A stretch of 64,000 nucleotides of DNA from Virgibacillus halodenitrificans JCM 12304 (GTDB taxonomy: Bacteria > Bacillota > Bacilli > Bacillales > Amphibacillaceae), in assembly GCF_001310895.1 (NCBI RefSeq), contig NZ_BAZS01000016.1:1-64000 (forward strand). The letters are read 5' to 3'. Shown piece by piece: positions 8,812 to 18,212 of this stretch. The number at the start of each line of letters is the position of its first letter. Position 1 is the stretch's first letter. Both the position numbers and the translations under genes were made by a program. The notes beneath the pieces are model-generated. The model saw nothing but the letters and a program-made list of their open reading frames with translations. It did not search any database and had not been told where the DNA came from.

Positions 8812-9559
8812 TTCTAACCTTAGTGGAAAGCGGAAGATTGAAGTGAAGTCTGTTGTTCCTGTCCCTTCAACAGATCCCTCAGGAACAACTGCTTCAGCTT
8901 TAGATGTAGTTGAAAAAGAGATAAGTGAACAGATAGATAATTTAAAACTTGAGTTAAAAGATTTGAGAAACCATAAAGAACTGCTTTTAAACGAGACTAA
9001 TGCAGAGATACAGCAGGCAAGGCAAAACTGGGAGACAGAAAAACATGCTTATATAGAAAGCGCAAAAAAAGAGGGCTATCAGGCTGGATATAAAGAAGGT
9101 GAAGAAGCTGCCCACCATGAATATCTCGTTTTAATCGATCAGGCTAATTCTATTGTTGAAAGTGCAGGGCATGATTATCATGCGACAATCGAGAAGCATG
9201 AAGAGTCTATCATTGAACTAGCAATGTACACAGCCGAAAAAATATTGAGACAACAGCTTGAGAAATCCTCTCAATCCTTTTTGCCAATCGTTAAATCAGC
9301 AATTCGTGAATTAAAAGATCAGTCGGTAATATCCATTTATCTGAACCCAGCTAATTATGAAACTGTTTTGGAGCAAAAAGAAGAGCTGCTGCAAGTACTG
9401 GAAGAGGATGTAAAGCTAGCAATTTATATAAATGTTGAAATACCGGAAAATGGATGTCTTATCAAACATCCATTCGGTCAAATGGATGCAGGTATTGATA
9501 CCCAGTTAAATGAATTACGACAGGTATTGCATGAGGTTTCGAGGGAGAATGCGACATGA
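8804..9559 (+). CDS. fliH: Flagellar export regulator FliH
   Basis: A ~251-residue regulator of the FliI ATPase in flagellar protein export. The N-terminal half is a long charged coiled coil (about residues 45-105), and the C-terminal half resembles the peripheral-stalk domains of V/F ATPases. It includes the glycine-spaced GYQAGYKEGEEA region typical of FliH. The TTG at 8804 is preferred because GGTGGAGGAG lies 9 bases upstream; the in-frame ATG at 8795 abuts that site. It overlaps fliG by 8 bases and fliI by 4, implying coupled translation. Confidence 0.88.
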   Translation: MSNSNLSGKRKIEVKSVVPVPSTDPSGTTASALDVVEKEISEQIDNLKLELKDLRNHKELLLNETNAEIQQARQNWETEKHAYIESAKKEGYQAGYKEGEEAAHHEYLVLIDQANSIVESAGHDYHATIEKHEESIIELAMYTAEKILRQQLEKSSQSFLPIVKSAIRELKDQSVISIYLNPANYETVLEQKEELLQVLEEDVKLAIYINVEIPENGCLIKHPFGQMDAGIDTQLNELRQVLHEVSRENAT

Positions 9560-10867
9560 ACATTCAGCCGCTATTAAAAGCTATAGACCAATCTAATCCT
9601 TATAAAAAGTATGGCAAGGTCATAAGGGTTGTCGGAATTATGATTGAGTCACAAGGACCAGAAGCCAATATAGGTGATGTTTGTTATATCCACGCATCTA
9701 CCAGTGCCAGACCTCCTGTTCTTTCTGAAGTAGTAGGCTTTAATAATGAAAAAATTATTCTGATGCCATACTCAGAGCTTACAGAAATCGGACCTGGTTG
9801 TTTAGTAGAGTCAGAGGGGAGACCATTAAGCGTTAAAATAGGCCGAGGCTTATTGGAAAGGTAGTTGATTCACTTGGTAAGAACCTTGATAAAACGGATC
9901 TACCAAAAGGATTATCAAACTATTTGACAGAACAGACGCCCCCAAACCCTATGTTACGGCAGCCGATTAATGAGCCTATTCAAGTAGGAGTAAAAGCGAT
10001 AGATTCCCTGTTAACAGTTGGCAAAGGTCAACGAATTGGGATTTTTGCCGGTAGTGGTGTTGGGAAAAGTACACTACTAGGGATGATTGCTCGTAACAGC
10101 AGTGCTGATGTTAATGTAATTGCTTTAATTGGCGAGCGTGGTAGAGAAGTCAGGGAATTTATTGAAAAAGACCTTGGGAAAGAAGGGCTTAAGAAGTCAA
10201 TTGTAGTGGCAGCTACATCAGATCAGCCAGCGTTAATGCGAATTAAAGGTGCCTATACTGCTACAGCGATAAGTGAATATTTTCGAGACCAGGGACTTAA
10301 CGTGAATTTAATGATGGACTCTGTGACTAGAGTGGCTATGGCTCAAAGGGAAGTTGGTCTTGCGACAGGCGAGCCACCTACACAAAAGGGTATACTCCTT
10401 CGGTATTCGCAACTTTACCAAAGTTACTTGAGCGGGCGGGTACAAATGAAGTAGGGACGATAACTGCATTCTACACTGTATTGGTGGATGGGGATGATAT
10501 GAACGAACCAATCGCTGACACAGTCCGCGGAATTCTGGATGGACATTTTATTATGGACCGAAAGCTTGCTGAGCGTGGACAATTCCCGGCGATTAACACA
10601 TTAAAATCGATCAGCCGTATTATGAATCAAATAACAGACAAAGAGCATAAGAATCTTGCTCAGCAAATGAGATCTTTGTTGGCTGTATATGAAGAAAATA
10701 GTGAACTGATTCAAATAGGTGCATATAAGCGAGGGACAGATCCCGAGATCGATAGGGCTATTAACTTTTATCCAAAAATACAGTCGTTTCTTAAGCAAGA
10801 AATTTTTGAAACGATTTCCCTTGAAGATTCTATTAATAAAATGAAAGCTTTGTTAAATGGAGGATAA
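9556..10867 (+). pseudogene. fliI: Flagellar export ATPase FliI, interrupted by two frameshifts
   Basis: FliI is the F1-beta-like ATPase of the flagellar type III exporter. Three overlapping pieces are present: an N-terminal beta-barrel domain to ~9860, a middle piece with Walker A AGSGVGKST and the LIGERGREV motif, and a C-terminal piece with GTITAFYTVLVDGDDMNEPI. Missing single bases at the GG of 9855-9856 and in the A4G3 run at 10384-10390 account for both breaks. Restoring them gives GKVVDSLGKNLDKTD and TQKGYTPSVFATLPKLLE and a 437-residue protein, the usual length. Two independent indels in one gene suggest consensus error or a decaying gene. Confidence 0.9.
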
Positions 10868-10872
10868 ATGAA

Positions 10873-11319
10873 ATGTCTGGAACAGTATCATTATCTAAAG
10901 TATTGCAAGTCAGGGAATTGGAAAAAAATAATGCACAAAAAGCATATCACCAATCCATGGATGTATTTGAAGAAATGGCAACAAGGCTATACAACATACT
11001 CAAAAAGAAGGAAGCAGCCGAAGCAACATATGAAACGGATCTGCATAACGGTGCTTCCATAAATAAAATAAAACAACAAGCTATTCATATTGAATATATA
11101 AACAAGCAAATAAATGATTTGCAGTCAGAGGTTCAGCAAGCAAGAAATGCAATGGAACAAAAGCAGATAAAACTGACTGATGCTCATATGGAAATGAAAA
11201 AATTTGAAAAAGTTATTCAAAATAGAAAGTTAGAGGAGCATGAACGCGTCCAAAGATCAGAGAATATCTTTATGGACGAATTATCTATCCAGCAATATTT
11301 AGGTCAAAAAAACAGGTGA
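10873..11319 (+). CDS. fliJ: Flagellar export chaperone FliJ
   Basis: A 148-residue, highly charged, almost entirely helical protein predicted to form an antiparallel coiled coil, as FliJ does in the centre of the FliI hexamer. Glutamine- and lysine-rich heptads run through it. The start is ATG at 10873, just after the fliI stop, with GGAGGATAA as ribosome binding site. Assignment rests on coiled-coil character, length and position between fliI and fliK, since the sequence itself is poorly conserved in this family. Confidence 0.9.
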   Translation: MSGTVSLSKVLQVRELEKNNAQKAYHQSMDVFEEMATRLYNILKKKEAAEATYETDLHNGASINKIKQQAIHIEYINKQINDLQSEVQQARNAMEQKQIKLTDAHMEMKKFEKVIQNRKLEEHERVQRSENIFMDELSIQQYLGQKNR

Positions 11320-11324
11320 CATAG

Positions 11325-11909
11325 ATGAGTAAGCAAAACAAAACAGATAAGAAAAAGTTGAATCCGATTATTTGGTTTATCTTTGCAGTAATTGTACCAC
11401 TGGTCGTAATAATAACCATAACCGTAGTGATTTTAAGTATGGCGGGTGTTAACGTAATAGATTGGACGAAAGACAAGTTAGCTCATATCCCTGGGGCTTC
11501 CACATTAGTTTCCAGTAACGAGGATGAAAAAAAACAAGTAGACACCGATAAAAGCCAATCACAAGTGACTCAAAGAGAAAAAGAGATTAAAGAACTTAAT
11601 CAACAAGTAGATGATCTGAAAACAATTAATAATCGATTGGAACAGAAAATTGTTAAATTGGAGAAAAACACGTCTAACCCCAGCATGGAAGAAGATTCAA
11701 AGGAATCAACTATGGTAGAAACCATGTCTCAATCCTTTAAAGGTATGGATAGACAGCAAGCAGCACTTATACTAACAGATTTAGAAATAGATACAGCAGT
11801 GAGTTTATTAAAAGAACTATCCAATAAGGTAAGAGGAGAAATCCTTGGAGAAATGGAGCCTGCAAAAGCAGCTGAATTAACACAAAAGTTAATTAATGAT
11901 AATTCTTAA
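11325..11909 (+). CDS. ylxF: MotE/YlxF-like flagellar operon protein
   Basis: A 194-residue single-pass membrane protein. A short charged N terminus is followed by a transmembrane helix (about residues 11-38), a coiled coil (about residues 75-120), and a C-terminal helical domain containing FKGMDRQQAALILTDLEI. That last domain resembles the N-terminal domain of MgtE and is found in MotE-family flagellar proteins. In B. subtilis the homologue YlxF lies at the same place between fliJ and fliK. A stator- or export-related scaffold role is inferred only. Confidence 0.85.
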   Translation: MSKQNKTDKKKLNPIIWFIFAVIVPLVVIITITVVILSMAGVNVIDWTKDKLAHIPGASTLVSSNEDEKKQVDTDKSQSQVTQREKEIKELNQQVDDLKTINNRLEQKIVKLEKNTSNPSMEEDSKESTMVETMSQSFKGMDRQQAALILTDLEIDTAVSLLKELSNKVRGEILGEMEPAKAAELTQKLINDNS

Positions 11910-11937
11910 TTTCTAACTTTCGAAGGGAGGTGAAAAG

Positions 11938-13200
11938 GTGAACGCTATGGGGATGTTTTTACCAAATACACAAATATCTGGGACCGGGAAAGAGCATATG
12001 TCGAAAATGCCACATTCTCTGAAAGAGGAATCTCCATTATTTCAAATGCTATTAGCTAAGTTACAGCCTGCAAATGAAAATGCCTTAGACACAGCTGTCT
12101 TAGATAACCAAGAGAATGTAGAGAGTATTATACATGATGCACAGCTTCCAAATCATTTGCAGACAGTTCTAATGGACTTGATAAAGCAAAATAAAATCGG
12201 AACTGTGGAAAATAACTCGACAAATCAAGAAGAAATGTTGTCATTGGTTGAAAATTTGTTTTTATCACAACCATTTTCACAGGATGTACCTATGATTTTG
12301 TCCCAGATGCCCGCTTCCCTAGTTAATGAAAAAGTAATGAAGCAGATTGCTGAACTTTTTACAAAAGCCCATCATCTTCTAAACCAAGTGACGACGGCTG
12401 TTACTAACCAAAAACAGATGAAGGAAAACGCTCCTGAGTTATTGAACATTTTAAAAGAATGGACTGCTATAAGTAAAAAATCCGGAGCTAACCAGCAAAA
12501 TGTAGCACAGGTTCAGTCCTTAATTGTAAAAGAATCACCTATATTGGAAGAGTTAGTTCAAAATTTCGCAAAGAGAAATCAACTTGTAACCAAACATCAA
12601 TACAATAGTGCTGCAGAAGTAACTACTAACGATGTTGCGAAATGGATGAGTAAAGCATTAGAGAATCATGGGCTGACTGAAAAAATAAATGTACAAACGA
12701 TAACTCCAACATCAATGCCAATGTCCAAAGTCGAGCAGTTTATTATTCATTTAAATCAGGCGCAAAGTACACAATCAAATGATCAACAGTTAATGGAACA
12801 ATTTCAGCGGCTGATAAAATCAAGCAAATTTATGTCTACACCCAATGGAACCAACCAACTGAATATAACATTACGACCTGGAAATATGGGAGAAATGGTA
12901 GTGAAGCTGACGCAGATCAATGGAGAAATGACGGTGAAAATTCTAGTCTCCAGTCAAGCTGCAAAAGAAATGTTGGATTCCAATATGCATCAGCTGCGCC
13001 ATATGTTCTCTCCTCAACAAGTAGTTGTAGAAAAACAGGAATTAAACTTGCAAAATGGCCAGTCATTACAAAAAGAAACATCAGATCAGCATTCAGATAA
13101 TCAGGAGAACTCTCAACAATCACAACATGATCAAGAGAATAACCAAAATGATGATTTCGCTATGACATTTGAAGAAGCACTTTTGAATGAGAAAGTATAG
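11938..13200 (+). CDS. fliK: Flagellar hook-length control protein FliK
   Basis: A 420-residue secreted molecular ruler that stops hook growth and switches export specificity. The N-terminal ~290 residues are low-complexity, helical and glutamine/asparagine-rich. The conserved C-terminal Flg_hook domain includes LNITLRPGNMGEMVVKL and VSSQAAKEMLDSNMHQLRHMF (about residues 300-350). The tail is hydrophilic and rich in Gln, Asn and Ser. The GTG start follows GGGAGGTG. It sits before flgD, its functional partner in hook assembly. Confidence 0.93.
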   Translation: MNAMGMFLPNTQISGTGKEHMSKMPHSLKEESPLFQMLLAKLQPANENALDTAVLDNQENVESIIHDAQLPNHLQTVLMDLIKQNKIGTVENNSTNQEEMLSLVENLFLSQPFSQDVPMILSQMPASLVNEKVMKQIAELFTKAHHLLNQVTTAVTNQKQMKENAPELLNILKEWTAISKKSGANQQNVAQVQSLIVKESPILEELVQNFAKRNQLVTKHQYNSAAEVTTNDVAKWMSKALENHGLTEKINVQTITPTSMPMSKVEQFIIHLNQAQSTQSNDQQLMEQFQRLIKSSKFMSTPNGTNQLNITLRPGNMGEMVVKLTQINGEMTVKILVSSQAAKEMLDSNMHQLRHMFSPQQVVVEKQELNLQNGQSLQKETSDQHSDNQENSQQSQHDQENNQNDDFAMTFEEALLNEKV

Positions 13201-13209
13201 GTGAAACGT

Positions 13210-13659
13210 ATGACTAAAATAGACCCGTCTTTGTATTTACAGAATCAGCAAAAGACAAGAACACCAAGTCCTGAGCTTGGAAAAAATGAATTTTTAAAGA
13301 TTTTAATGACACAATTATCCAATCAGGATCCTACAAATCCTATGGACGATAGAGAGTTTATATCTCAAATGGCCCAATTTTCCTCTCTTGAGCAAACAAC
13401 GAATATGGCTAATTCGATTGAACAGCTAGTACAAAGTCAGTTAGTTTCGCCAGTTATAGAGTATAGCCATATGATTGGCAAAGAAGTTTCATACCAGGCT
13501 TTCGACAAGGATACAGGAGAGAAGCTAGATGTAGAGACAAGTAAAGTTGTCGCAGTAAGTCAAAAAGAAGGATGGGCAATTCTTGAGCTGAAAAATGGTG
13601 AAAAAATATATGCTGATGCTGTTTTACAGGTAAGTGAACCTACTATTAAAGAAGATTAG
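13210..13659 (+). CDS. flgD: Flagellar hook capping/scaffold protein FlgD
   Basis: A ~149-residue scaffold needed for hook polymerisation and discarded afterwards. The N-terminal signature GKNEFLKILMTQLSNQDPTNPMDDREFISQMAQFS (in two parts, about residues 24-60) is unmistakable. The short C-terminal beta domain is as in other Bacillaceae and shorter than the enterobacterial form. The ATG at 13210 is preferred over an in-frame GTG at 13201 because AGGTG lies 6 bases before it. It follows fliK directly. Confidence 0.93.
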   Translation: MTKIDPSLYLQNQQKTRTPSPELGKNEFLKILMTQLSNQDPTNPMDDREFISQMAQFSSLEQTTNMANSIEQLVQSQLVSPVIEYSHMIGKEVSYQAFDKDTGEKLDVETSKVVAVSQKEGWAILELKNGEKIYADAVLQVSEPTIKED

Positions 13660-13678
13660 TTGACAGGAAGGGAGAATT

Positions 13679-14050
13679 ATGGACCATCGAATACACCAGT
13701 TACCACAGCAAGTAGCTCTGAATCCAGTTAAAAAATCAGTGGGTCCATCTAGCACTGTTCCATTTAAAGATTTTTTAACGTTGGAACAAAAAGAGTTGAA
13801 AATCAGTAAACATGCCAATCAACGTTTAAATGAAAGAAATATTCAAATCAACGAGAAGCAATGGCAATTAATCGGAGAGAAAGTTAGTGAAGCAAAGAAA
13901 AAAGGCATTACTGATTCATTAGTAGTCATGGATCAAGCAGCATTGCTGGTTAGCGCTAAGAATCACACCGTAGTTACTGCAATGAATAGGGAAGAGGCTA
14001 CAAATCGCATTTTCTCAAATATCAATGGGACAATTATTATAAATAGATAG
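13679..14050 (+). CDS. Conserved flagellar operon protein (TIGR02530 type)
   Basis: A 123-residue soluble protein found between flgD and the hook gene in many Bacillaceae fla/che operons. The recognisable core is SKHANQRLNERNIQI and WQLIGEKVSEAKKKGITDSLVVMD, followed by ALLVSAKNHTVVTAMNREE. The start is ATG after AAGGGAG. Its role is not established; location argues for hook assembly. The family assignment is by pattern memory. Confidence 0.88.
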   Translation: MDHRIHQLPQQVALNPVKKSVGPSSTVPFKDFLTLEQKELKISKHANQRLNERNIQINEKQWQLIGEKVSEAKKKGITDSLVVMDQAALLVSAKNHTVVTAMNREEATNRIFSNINGTIIINR

Positions 14051-14133
14051 GCTGGACCTTAATAGGAAGCCATACTGTTGTTGAATGATAGATACAACAG
14101 AATAAAAATTAAATCCAAAAGGGGATAAATAAC

Positions 14134-14994
14134 ATGTTACGGTCAATGTATGCAGGTATTTCAGGAATGAAAGGTTTCCAAACAAAGCTAGATGTGATAG
14201 GGAACAATATTGCAAACGTAAATACTTCAGGGTTCAAAAAAGGGAGAGTAACCTTTCAAGATATGATGAGTCAAATGACCTCAGGTGCACAGGGGCCTAC
14301 AGCAACTCGAGGAGGAGTAAATCCGAATCAAGTGGGCTTAGGGTCTCAATTAGGTACCATTGATAATATTCACACCCAGGGTTTCAGACAAACCACGAAT
14401 AGCCCCTTAGACTTTGCTCTAGAAGGAGATGGTATGTTTGTGGTGGCCGATGATTTACAACCTAATTTAGATGATTCCAATGTTTCGTATTCTAGAGCAG
14501 GAAATTTCTATTTAGATGATGATGGGTACGTAGTAAATCCCCAAGGGTTGTATTTAATTGCTGTAGAATTAGATGAAAATGGTGATACAGTAACAAACCC
14601 TGATGGTTCTTTAAAATATACACAAATACAGATTCCTGAAAATGCTAAAAGCTTTAGTGTTCAGTCCAATGGAATTGTTAACTATATTGATGATTCTGGC
14701 GACACGAAAATTTCTGGTCAGGTATTATTGGCAAACTTTTCAAACCCTGCAGGTCTCCAGAAAGATGGAAGTAATTTATTCTTAAATAGTGAAAATGCTG
14801 GTTTCTCAGGCTACGTGCTACCTGAATCCGAAGGTTCGGCTTCCATTATAAGTGGCTCACTTGAAATGTCCAACGTTGATTTATCAGAGGAATTTACGGA
14901 AATGATTACAGCCCAGCGCGGATTTCAGGCGAACACAAGAATTATCACAACATCAGATGAAATATTACAAGAGCTAGTAAACTTAAAACGATAG
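14134..14994 (+). CDS. flgG: Flagellar hook/distal rod-type protein FlgG
   Basis: A 286-residue axial protein with the N-terminal GNNIANVNTSGFKKGRVTFQD motif split around residues 22-40, a D1 region with GDGMFVVAD, and the C-terminal helix SEEFTEMITAQRGFQANTRIITTSDEIL. It is annotated FlgG by homology. The equivalent gene in B. subtilis (264 residues, same place in the operon) encodes the hook protein now called FlgE, so it is probably the hook subunit. The start is ATG after AAAGGGG. Confidence 0.93.
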   Translation: MLRSMYAGISGMKGFQTKLDVIGNNIANVNTSGFKKGRVTFQDMMSQMTSGAQGPTATRGGVNPNQVGLGSQLGTIDNIHTQGFRQTTNSPLDFALEGDGMFVVADDLQPNLDDSNVSYSRAGNFYLDDDGYVVNPQGLYLIAVELDENGDTVTNPDGSLKYTQIQIPENAKSFSVQSNGIVNYIDDSGDTKISGQVLLANFSNPAGLQKDGSNLFLNSENAGFSGYVLPESEGSASIISGSLEMSNVDLSEEFTEMITAQRGFQANTRIITTSDEILQELVNLKR

Positions 14995-15040
14995 TAAGGA
15001 GGTAGGGAGTATTGTTCTAATATAAATACTCCCGCCCTAT

Positions 15041-15256
15041 ATGATTCAATTGACACGTCTCAATGGAGACCCATTTACCCTGAATGCAATGATGATTGAA
15101 CAGATACAATCATTACCTGATACTACACTTACCTTAATTAATGGAAAAAAGCTTGTTGTAAAAAATCCAGAACAACAAGTAATTGAACTTATTACAAATT
15201 ACTATCAAAGCATTGGTTTGCAAGGTTCGCTAAAGGAAGGTGAAGCAAGTGAGTAA
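15041..15256 (+). CDS. flbD: FlbD/SwrD family flagellar protein
   Basis: A 71-residue small protein starting [15 protein letters not shown] and containing [16 protein letters not shown], the FlbD family pattern. In B. subtilis the homologue SwrD (YlzI) raises motor power and supports swarming. The ribosome binding site before the ATG is poor; the upstream AAGGAGG at 14997-15003 is too distant to serve it. It overlaps fliL by 8 bases, so the two are probably translationally coupled. Confidence 0.87.
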   Translation: MIQLTRLNGDPFTLNAMMIEQIQSLPDTTLTLINGKKLVVKNPEQQVIELITNYYQSIGLQGSLKEGEASE

Positions 15257-15668
15257 ACTGGTTAAAACAACAATTACTTCCATGGCGATATTACTAATCG
15301 TGGCTATTGCTGCTTTAATTGTTGTATTAAATATTTCAGGAGATAAAGATGAAGGAAAGGCCGAATCAATCGACAAGATCGTAGAATATGCATATGAAAC
15401 ACCCGAAATTACGACAGATCTGGAAGATGGAAGGTTTGTAAGGATCCAATTTCAGATATTAACAGACGGTAAGGATGCAAAAGAGGAAATCAGCAAAAGG
15501 GATTTTCAATTAAAGAACATTTTAATAAAAGAACTAGCAACAATGAATGAAGAGAAATTTAAAACAGGCTTGACTGATTTGGAAGCTGAAGTGAAAACAA
15601 AACTGAATGCTGTAATGACAGAAGGAAAAATAACTAATGTGTATACAGTAAGCAAAATTCTACAGTAA
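15249..15668 (+). CDS. fliL: Flagellar basal-body-associated protein FliL
   Basis: A ~139-residue single-pass inner-membrane protein near the stators. It has an N-terminal transmembrane helix ([19 protein letters not shown], about residues 10-30) and a periplasmic FliL domain with [13 protein letters not shown] and [16 protein letters not shown]. The GTG at 15249 has AAGGAAGG about 8 bases upstream and fits better than the GTG at 15240. It overlaps the end of flbD and precedes fliM. Confidence 0.92.
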   Translation: MSKLVKTTITSMAILLIVAIAALIVVLNISGDKDEGKAESIDKIVEYAYETPEITTDLEDGRFVRIQFQILTDGKDAKEEISKRDFQLKNILIKELATMNEEKFKTGLTDLEAEVKTKLNAVMTEGKITNVYTVSKILQ

Positions 15669-15700
15669 ATGTTAGGACTCCAGAATGGAGGTGGGTTTAA

Positions 15701-16700
15701 TTGGCTGATGAGATCCTTTCGCAAAATGAGATTGATGCTTTATTGTCCGCCATTACTTCGGGCGAAATGGACGCAGAGGAATTAAAAAAGGAAGAAAAAG
15801 AAAAAAAAGGTACGGGTATATGATTTTAAACGAGCATTACGATTTTCTAAAGATCAGATCAGAGGAATTTCAAGAATTCATGAGAATTACGCTAGGTTAT
15901 TAACAACCTTTTTCTCTGCTCAGCTAAGAACGTATGTTAACATTTCAGTCGCTTCTGTGGATCAAATACCATATGAGGAATTTATTCGCTCCATTCCAAA
16001 GATGACTGTTTTGAATGTTTATAGTTTAAAGCCCCTTGATGGCAGATTAATAATGGAAATAAACCCCAATATTGCCTATGCCATGCTCGATAGAGTGCTT
16101 GGAGGAAAAGGCAGCAGTGTAAATAAGGTTGATAATTTAACAGAAATAGAAACGATTCTTATGTCTCAGCTCTTTGAAAAAGCAGCAGTTAATTTACAGG
16201 AAGCATGGGCTTCCATTAGAGAGGTAGACCCGATTTTAGAAGATTTTGAAGTGAATCCACAGTTCTTACAAATGGTTTCACCTAATGAGACCGTCGTGGT
16301 TGTTTCATTGAACACAACAATTGGCGAAACAAGTGGAATGATAAATATTTGTATTCCTCATATTGTTCTTGAACCAATTATTGACAAGTTATCTGTACAT
16401 TATTGGATGGAAACAACTACTAAAGAAAGAGACATGGATGCATATGAAAAGCTTTCAAATAACATCCAGGGAGCTCAGCTAGAAGTGAAAGCAATTTTAG
16501 GACAAGCAAGTATAAATATAGAAGAATTTTTGAACTTAGGTAAAAAAGATGTGATAGCGTTGGATCAACAAATTGACCAACCCTTATTATTGTCAATAAA
16601 TAATGAACCCAAGTTCCATGTACAACCAGGAAAACACAAAAACAAAATGTCTGTACAAGTTTTGGAAGAAATTAAAGGGGTGAAACTGTATGATGAATGA
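15701..16700 (+). pseudogene. fliM: Flagellar motor switch protein FliM, interrupted by one frameshift
   Basis: FliM is the C-ring protein that binds CheY-P. The TTG start at 15701 follows GGAGGTGGG and gives MADEILSQNEIDALLSAI, the CheY-binding N terminus. The frame breaks in the run at 15801-15810 (eight A then GG), where one extra base is present. After it, the other frame reads VRVYDFKRALRFSKDQIRGI and on through the CheC-like middle domain and C-terminal SpoA domain. Removing one base restores 332 residues, the usual length. As written, the main fragment has no ribosome binding site. Confidence 0.9.
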
Positions 16701-17826
16701 TGGAATGCTCTCCCAGGAAGAAATTGATGCATTATTAAAGGTAAGTGAGGATGAAGATGATACCTCAGATCTTGCTGGAGCATCTTATAAAGAGCAATTA
16801 ACCACAATAGAAGAAGATACACTTGGGGAAATTGGAAATATTTCCTTTGGTAGTTCTGCGACAACGCTTTCGACCTTGTTAAATCAAAAAGTAGAAATCA
16901 CCACCCCAGAGGTTTCTGTAATTCAAAAAACGGATCTGGATGATGAATTTACATTTGAACCTGTTAGTGTAGAAGTAGAATACATAGAAGGTTTTAGTGG
17001 GAAAAATGTTTTCGTAATCAAATCAGAAGATGCTGCTATTATCTCGGATATTATGTTAGGTGGAGATGGTACCGCTCCTGCAGAGGAATTAAATGAAATT
17101 CATTTAAGCGCTGTTCAAGAGGCTATGAATCAAATGATGGGTGCTGCGGCTACAAGTATGTCAACTGTCTTTAATAAAAAAGTGGATATATCACCTCCAA
17201 CTATCCGGATGGAGGACCCAGATAATGAAACTAAAAATATGTTTAACGAAGAAGCCTATGTAAAGGTGTTCTTCCATTTAAAGGTAGGTACGTTAATAGA
17301 TTCTAATATGATGCAATTGATGCCGATTCATTTTGCTAAAGATTTAGTGAGTCAACTATTAAACGGACCCGCCAATGAAGAAGCAGCTACTATTATGGAA
17401 GAAACTAAAAAACCAACTGATATGAAACAGACTTCTGCACCACTCCCTTCAAGTGAAGAGACTAAGAATGAACCACATTATTTGGGTGAGACAAGCTATC
17501 AGCCAAATGATATTCAAGAAGCTGACTTTTCAAGCTTCGAATATGTAAATTTAAATAAAACAGAACAGCGAAACCTGGATATGCTAATGGACATTCCTTT
17601 AAAAGTAACAGTGGAATTAGGCAGAACGAAACGGTCCATTCGGGATATTCTTGATTTTACAGCTGGGTCAATTATTGAGCTTGATAAGCTCGCTGGAGAG
17701 CCAATTGACATCTTGGTAAATGAAAAGTTAATAGCTAAAGGTGAAGTAGTAGTTATTGACGAAAATTTTGGCGTTCGAGTAACCGATATTATTAGTCAAT
17801 CTGATCGTTTAATGAAACTAAGATAA
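16690..17826 (+). CDS. fliY: Flagellar motor switch phosphatase FliY
   Basis: A 378-residue Gram-positive switch protein that forms part of the C ring and dephosphorylates CheY-P. It has an N-terminal MLSQEEIDALLK peptide like that of FliM. Two CheC-type phosphatase motifs follow (EEDTLGEIGNISFGSSATTL near residue 40 and AVQEAMNQMMGAAATSMS near 145), and the last ~80 residues form a FliN/SpoA domain. It overlaps fliM by 11 bases. AAGGGGTG precedes ATG-ATG, so either Met may initiate. Confidence 0.95.
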   Translation: MMNDGMLSQEEIDALLKVSEDEDDTSDLAGASYKEQLTTIEEDTLGEIGNISFGSSATTLSTLLNQKVEITTPEVSVIQKTDLDDEFTFEPVSVEVEYIEGFSGKNVFVIKSEDAAIISDIMLGGDGTAPAEELNEIHLSAVQEAMNQMMGAAATSMSTVFNKKVDISPPTIRMEDPDNETKNMFNEEAYVKVFFHLKVGTLIDSNMMQLMPIHFAKDLVSQLLNGPANEEAATIMEETKKPTDMKQTSAPLPSSEETKNEPHYLGETSYQPNDIQEADFSSFEYVNLNKTEQRNLDMLMDIPLKVTVELGRTKRSIRDILDFTAGSIIELDKLAGEPIDILVNEKLIAKGEVVVIDENFGVRVTDIISQSDRLMKLR

Positions 17827-17844
17827 CTCACAGGGGGATATAAA

Positions 17845-18207
17845 ATGGCACAACGTATTTTAGTTGTTGATGATGCAGCTTTTATGAGAATGATGATAAA
17901 AGATATATTGGTAAAAAATGGTTTTGAAGTAGTAGGTGAAGCACAAGATGGAGCCCAGGCAGTAGAAAAGTATAGAGAGCTAACTCCTGATCTTGTAACA
18001 ATGGATATAACGATGCCGGAAATGGATGGAATCACAGCCTTAAAGCAAATTAAAGAGATTAATAAGGATGCGGTAATTATCATGTGTTCTGCAATGGGAC
18101 AGCAGGCAATGGTAATAGATGCTATACAGGCTGGAGCAAAAGACTTTATAGTAAAACCTTTTCAGGCAGATAGAGTAATAGAAGCTATTCAAAAGGCTTT
18201 AGGCTAG
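17845..18207 (+). CDS. cheY: Chemotaxis response regulator CheY
   Basis: A 120-residue single-domain receiver. The acidic pocket is Asp9/Asp10, the phospho-acceptor Asp54 in VTMDITMPEMDG, the switch Ser82 and the Lys104 in VKPF. In Bacillus CheY-P binds FliM to favour counter-clockwise rotation. The start is ATG after AGGGGGA. It is normally phosphorylated by CheA, whose gene is missing from this operon. Only the receiver is present, so a DNA-binding regulator is excluded. Confidence 0.96.
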   Translation: MAQRILVVDDAAFMRMMIKDILVKNGFEVVGEAQDGAQAVEKYRELTPDLVTMDITMPEMDGITALKQIKEINKDAVIIMCSAMGQQAMVIDAIQAGAKDFIVKPFQADRVIEAIQKALG

Positions 18208-18212
18208 GAGTA

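Noticed and set aside
15230-15248. Earlier fliL start at 15240
   Set aside because: It overlaps the ribosome binding site that serves the GTG at 15249.
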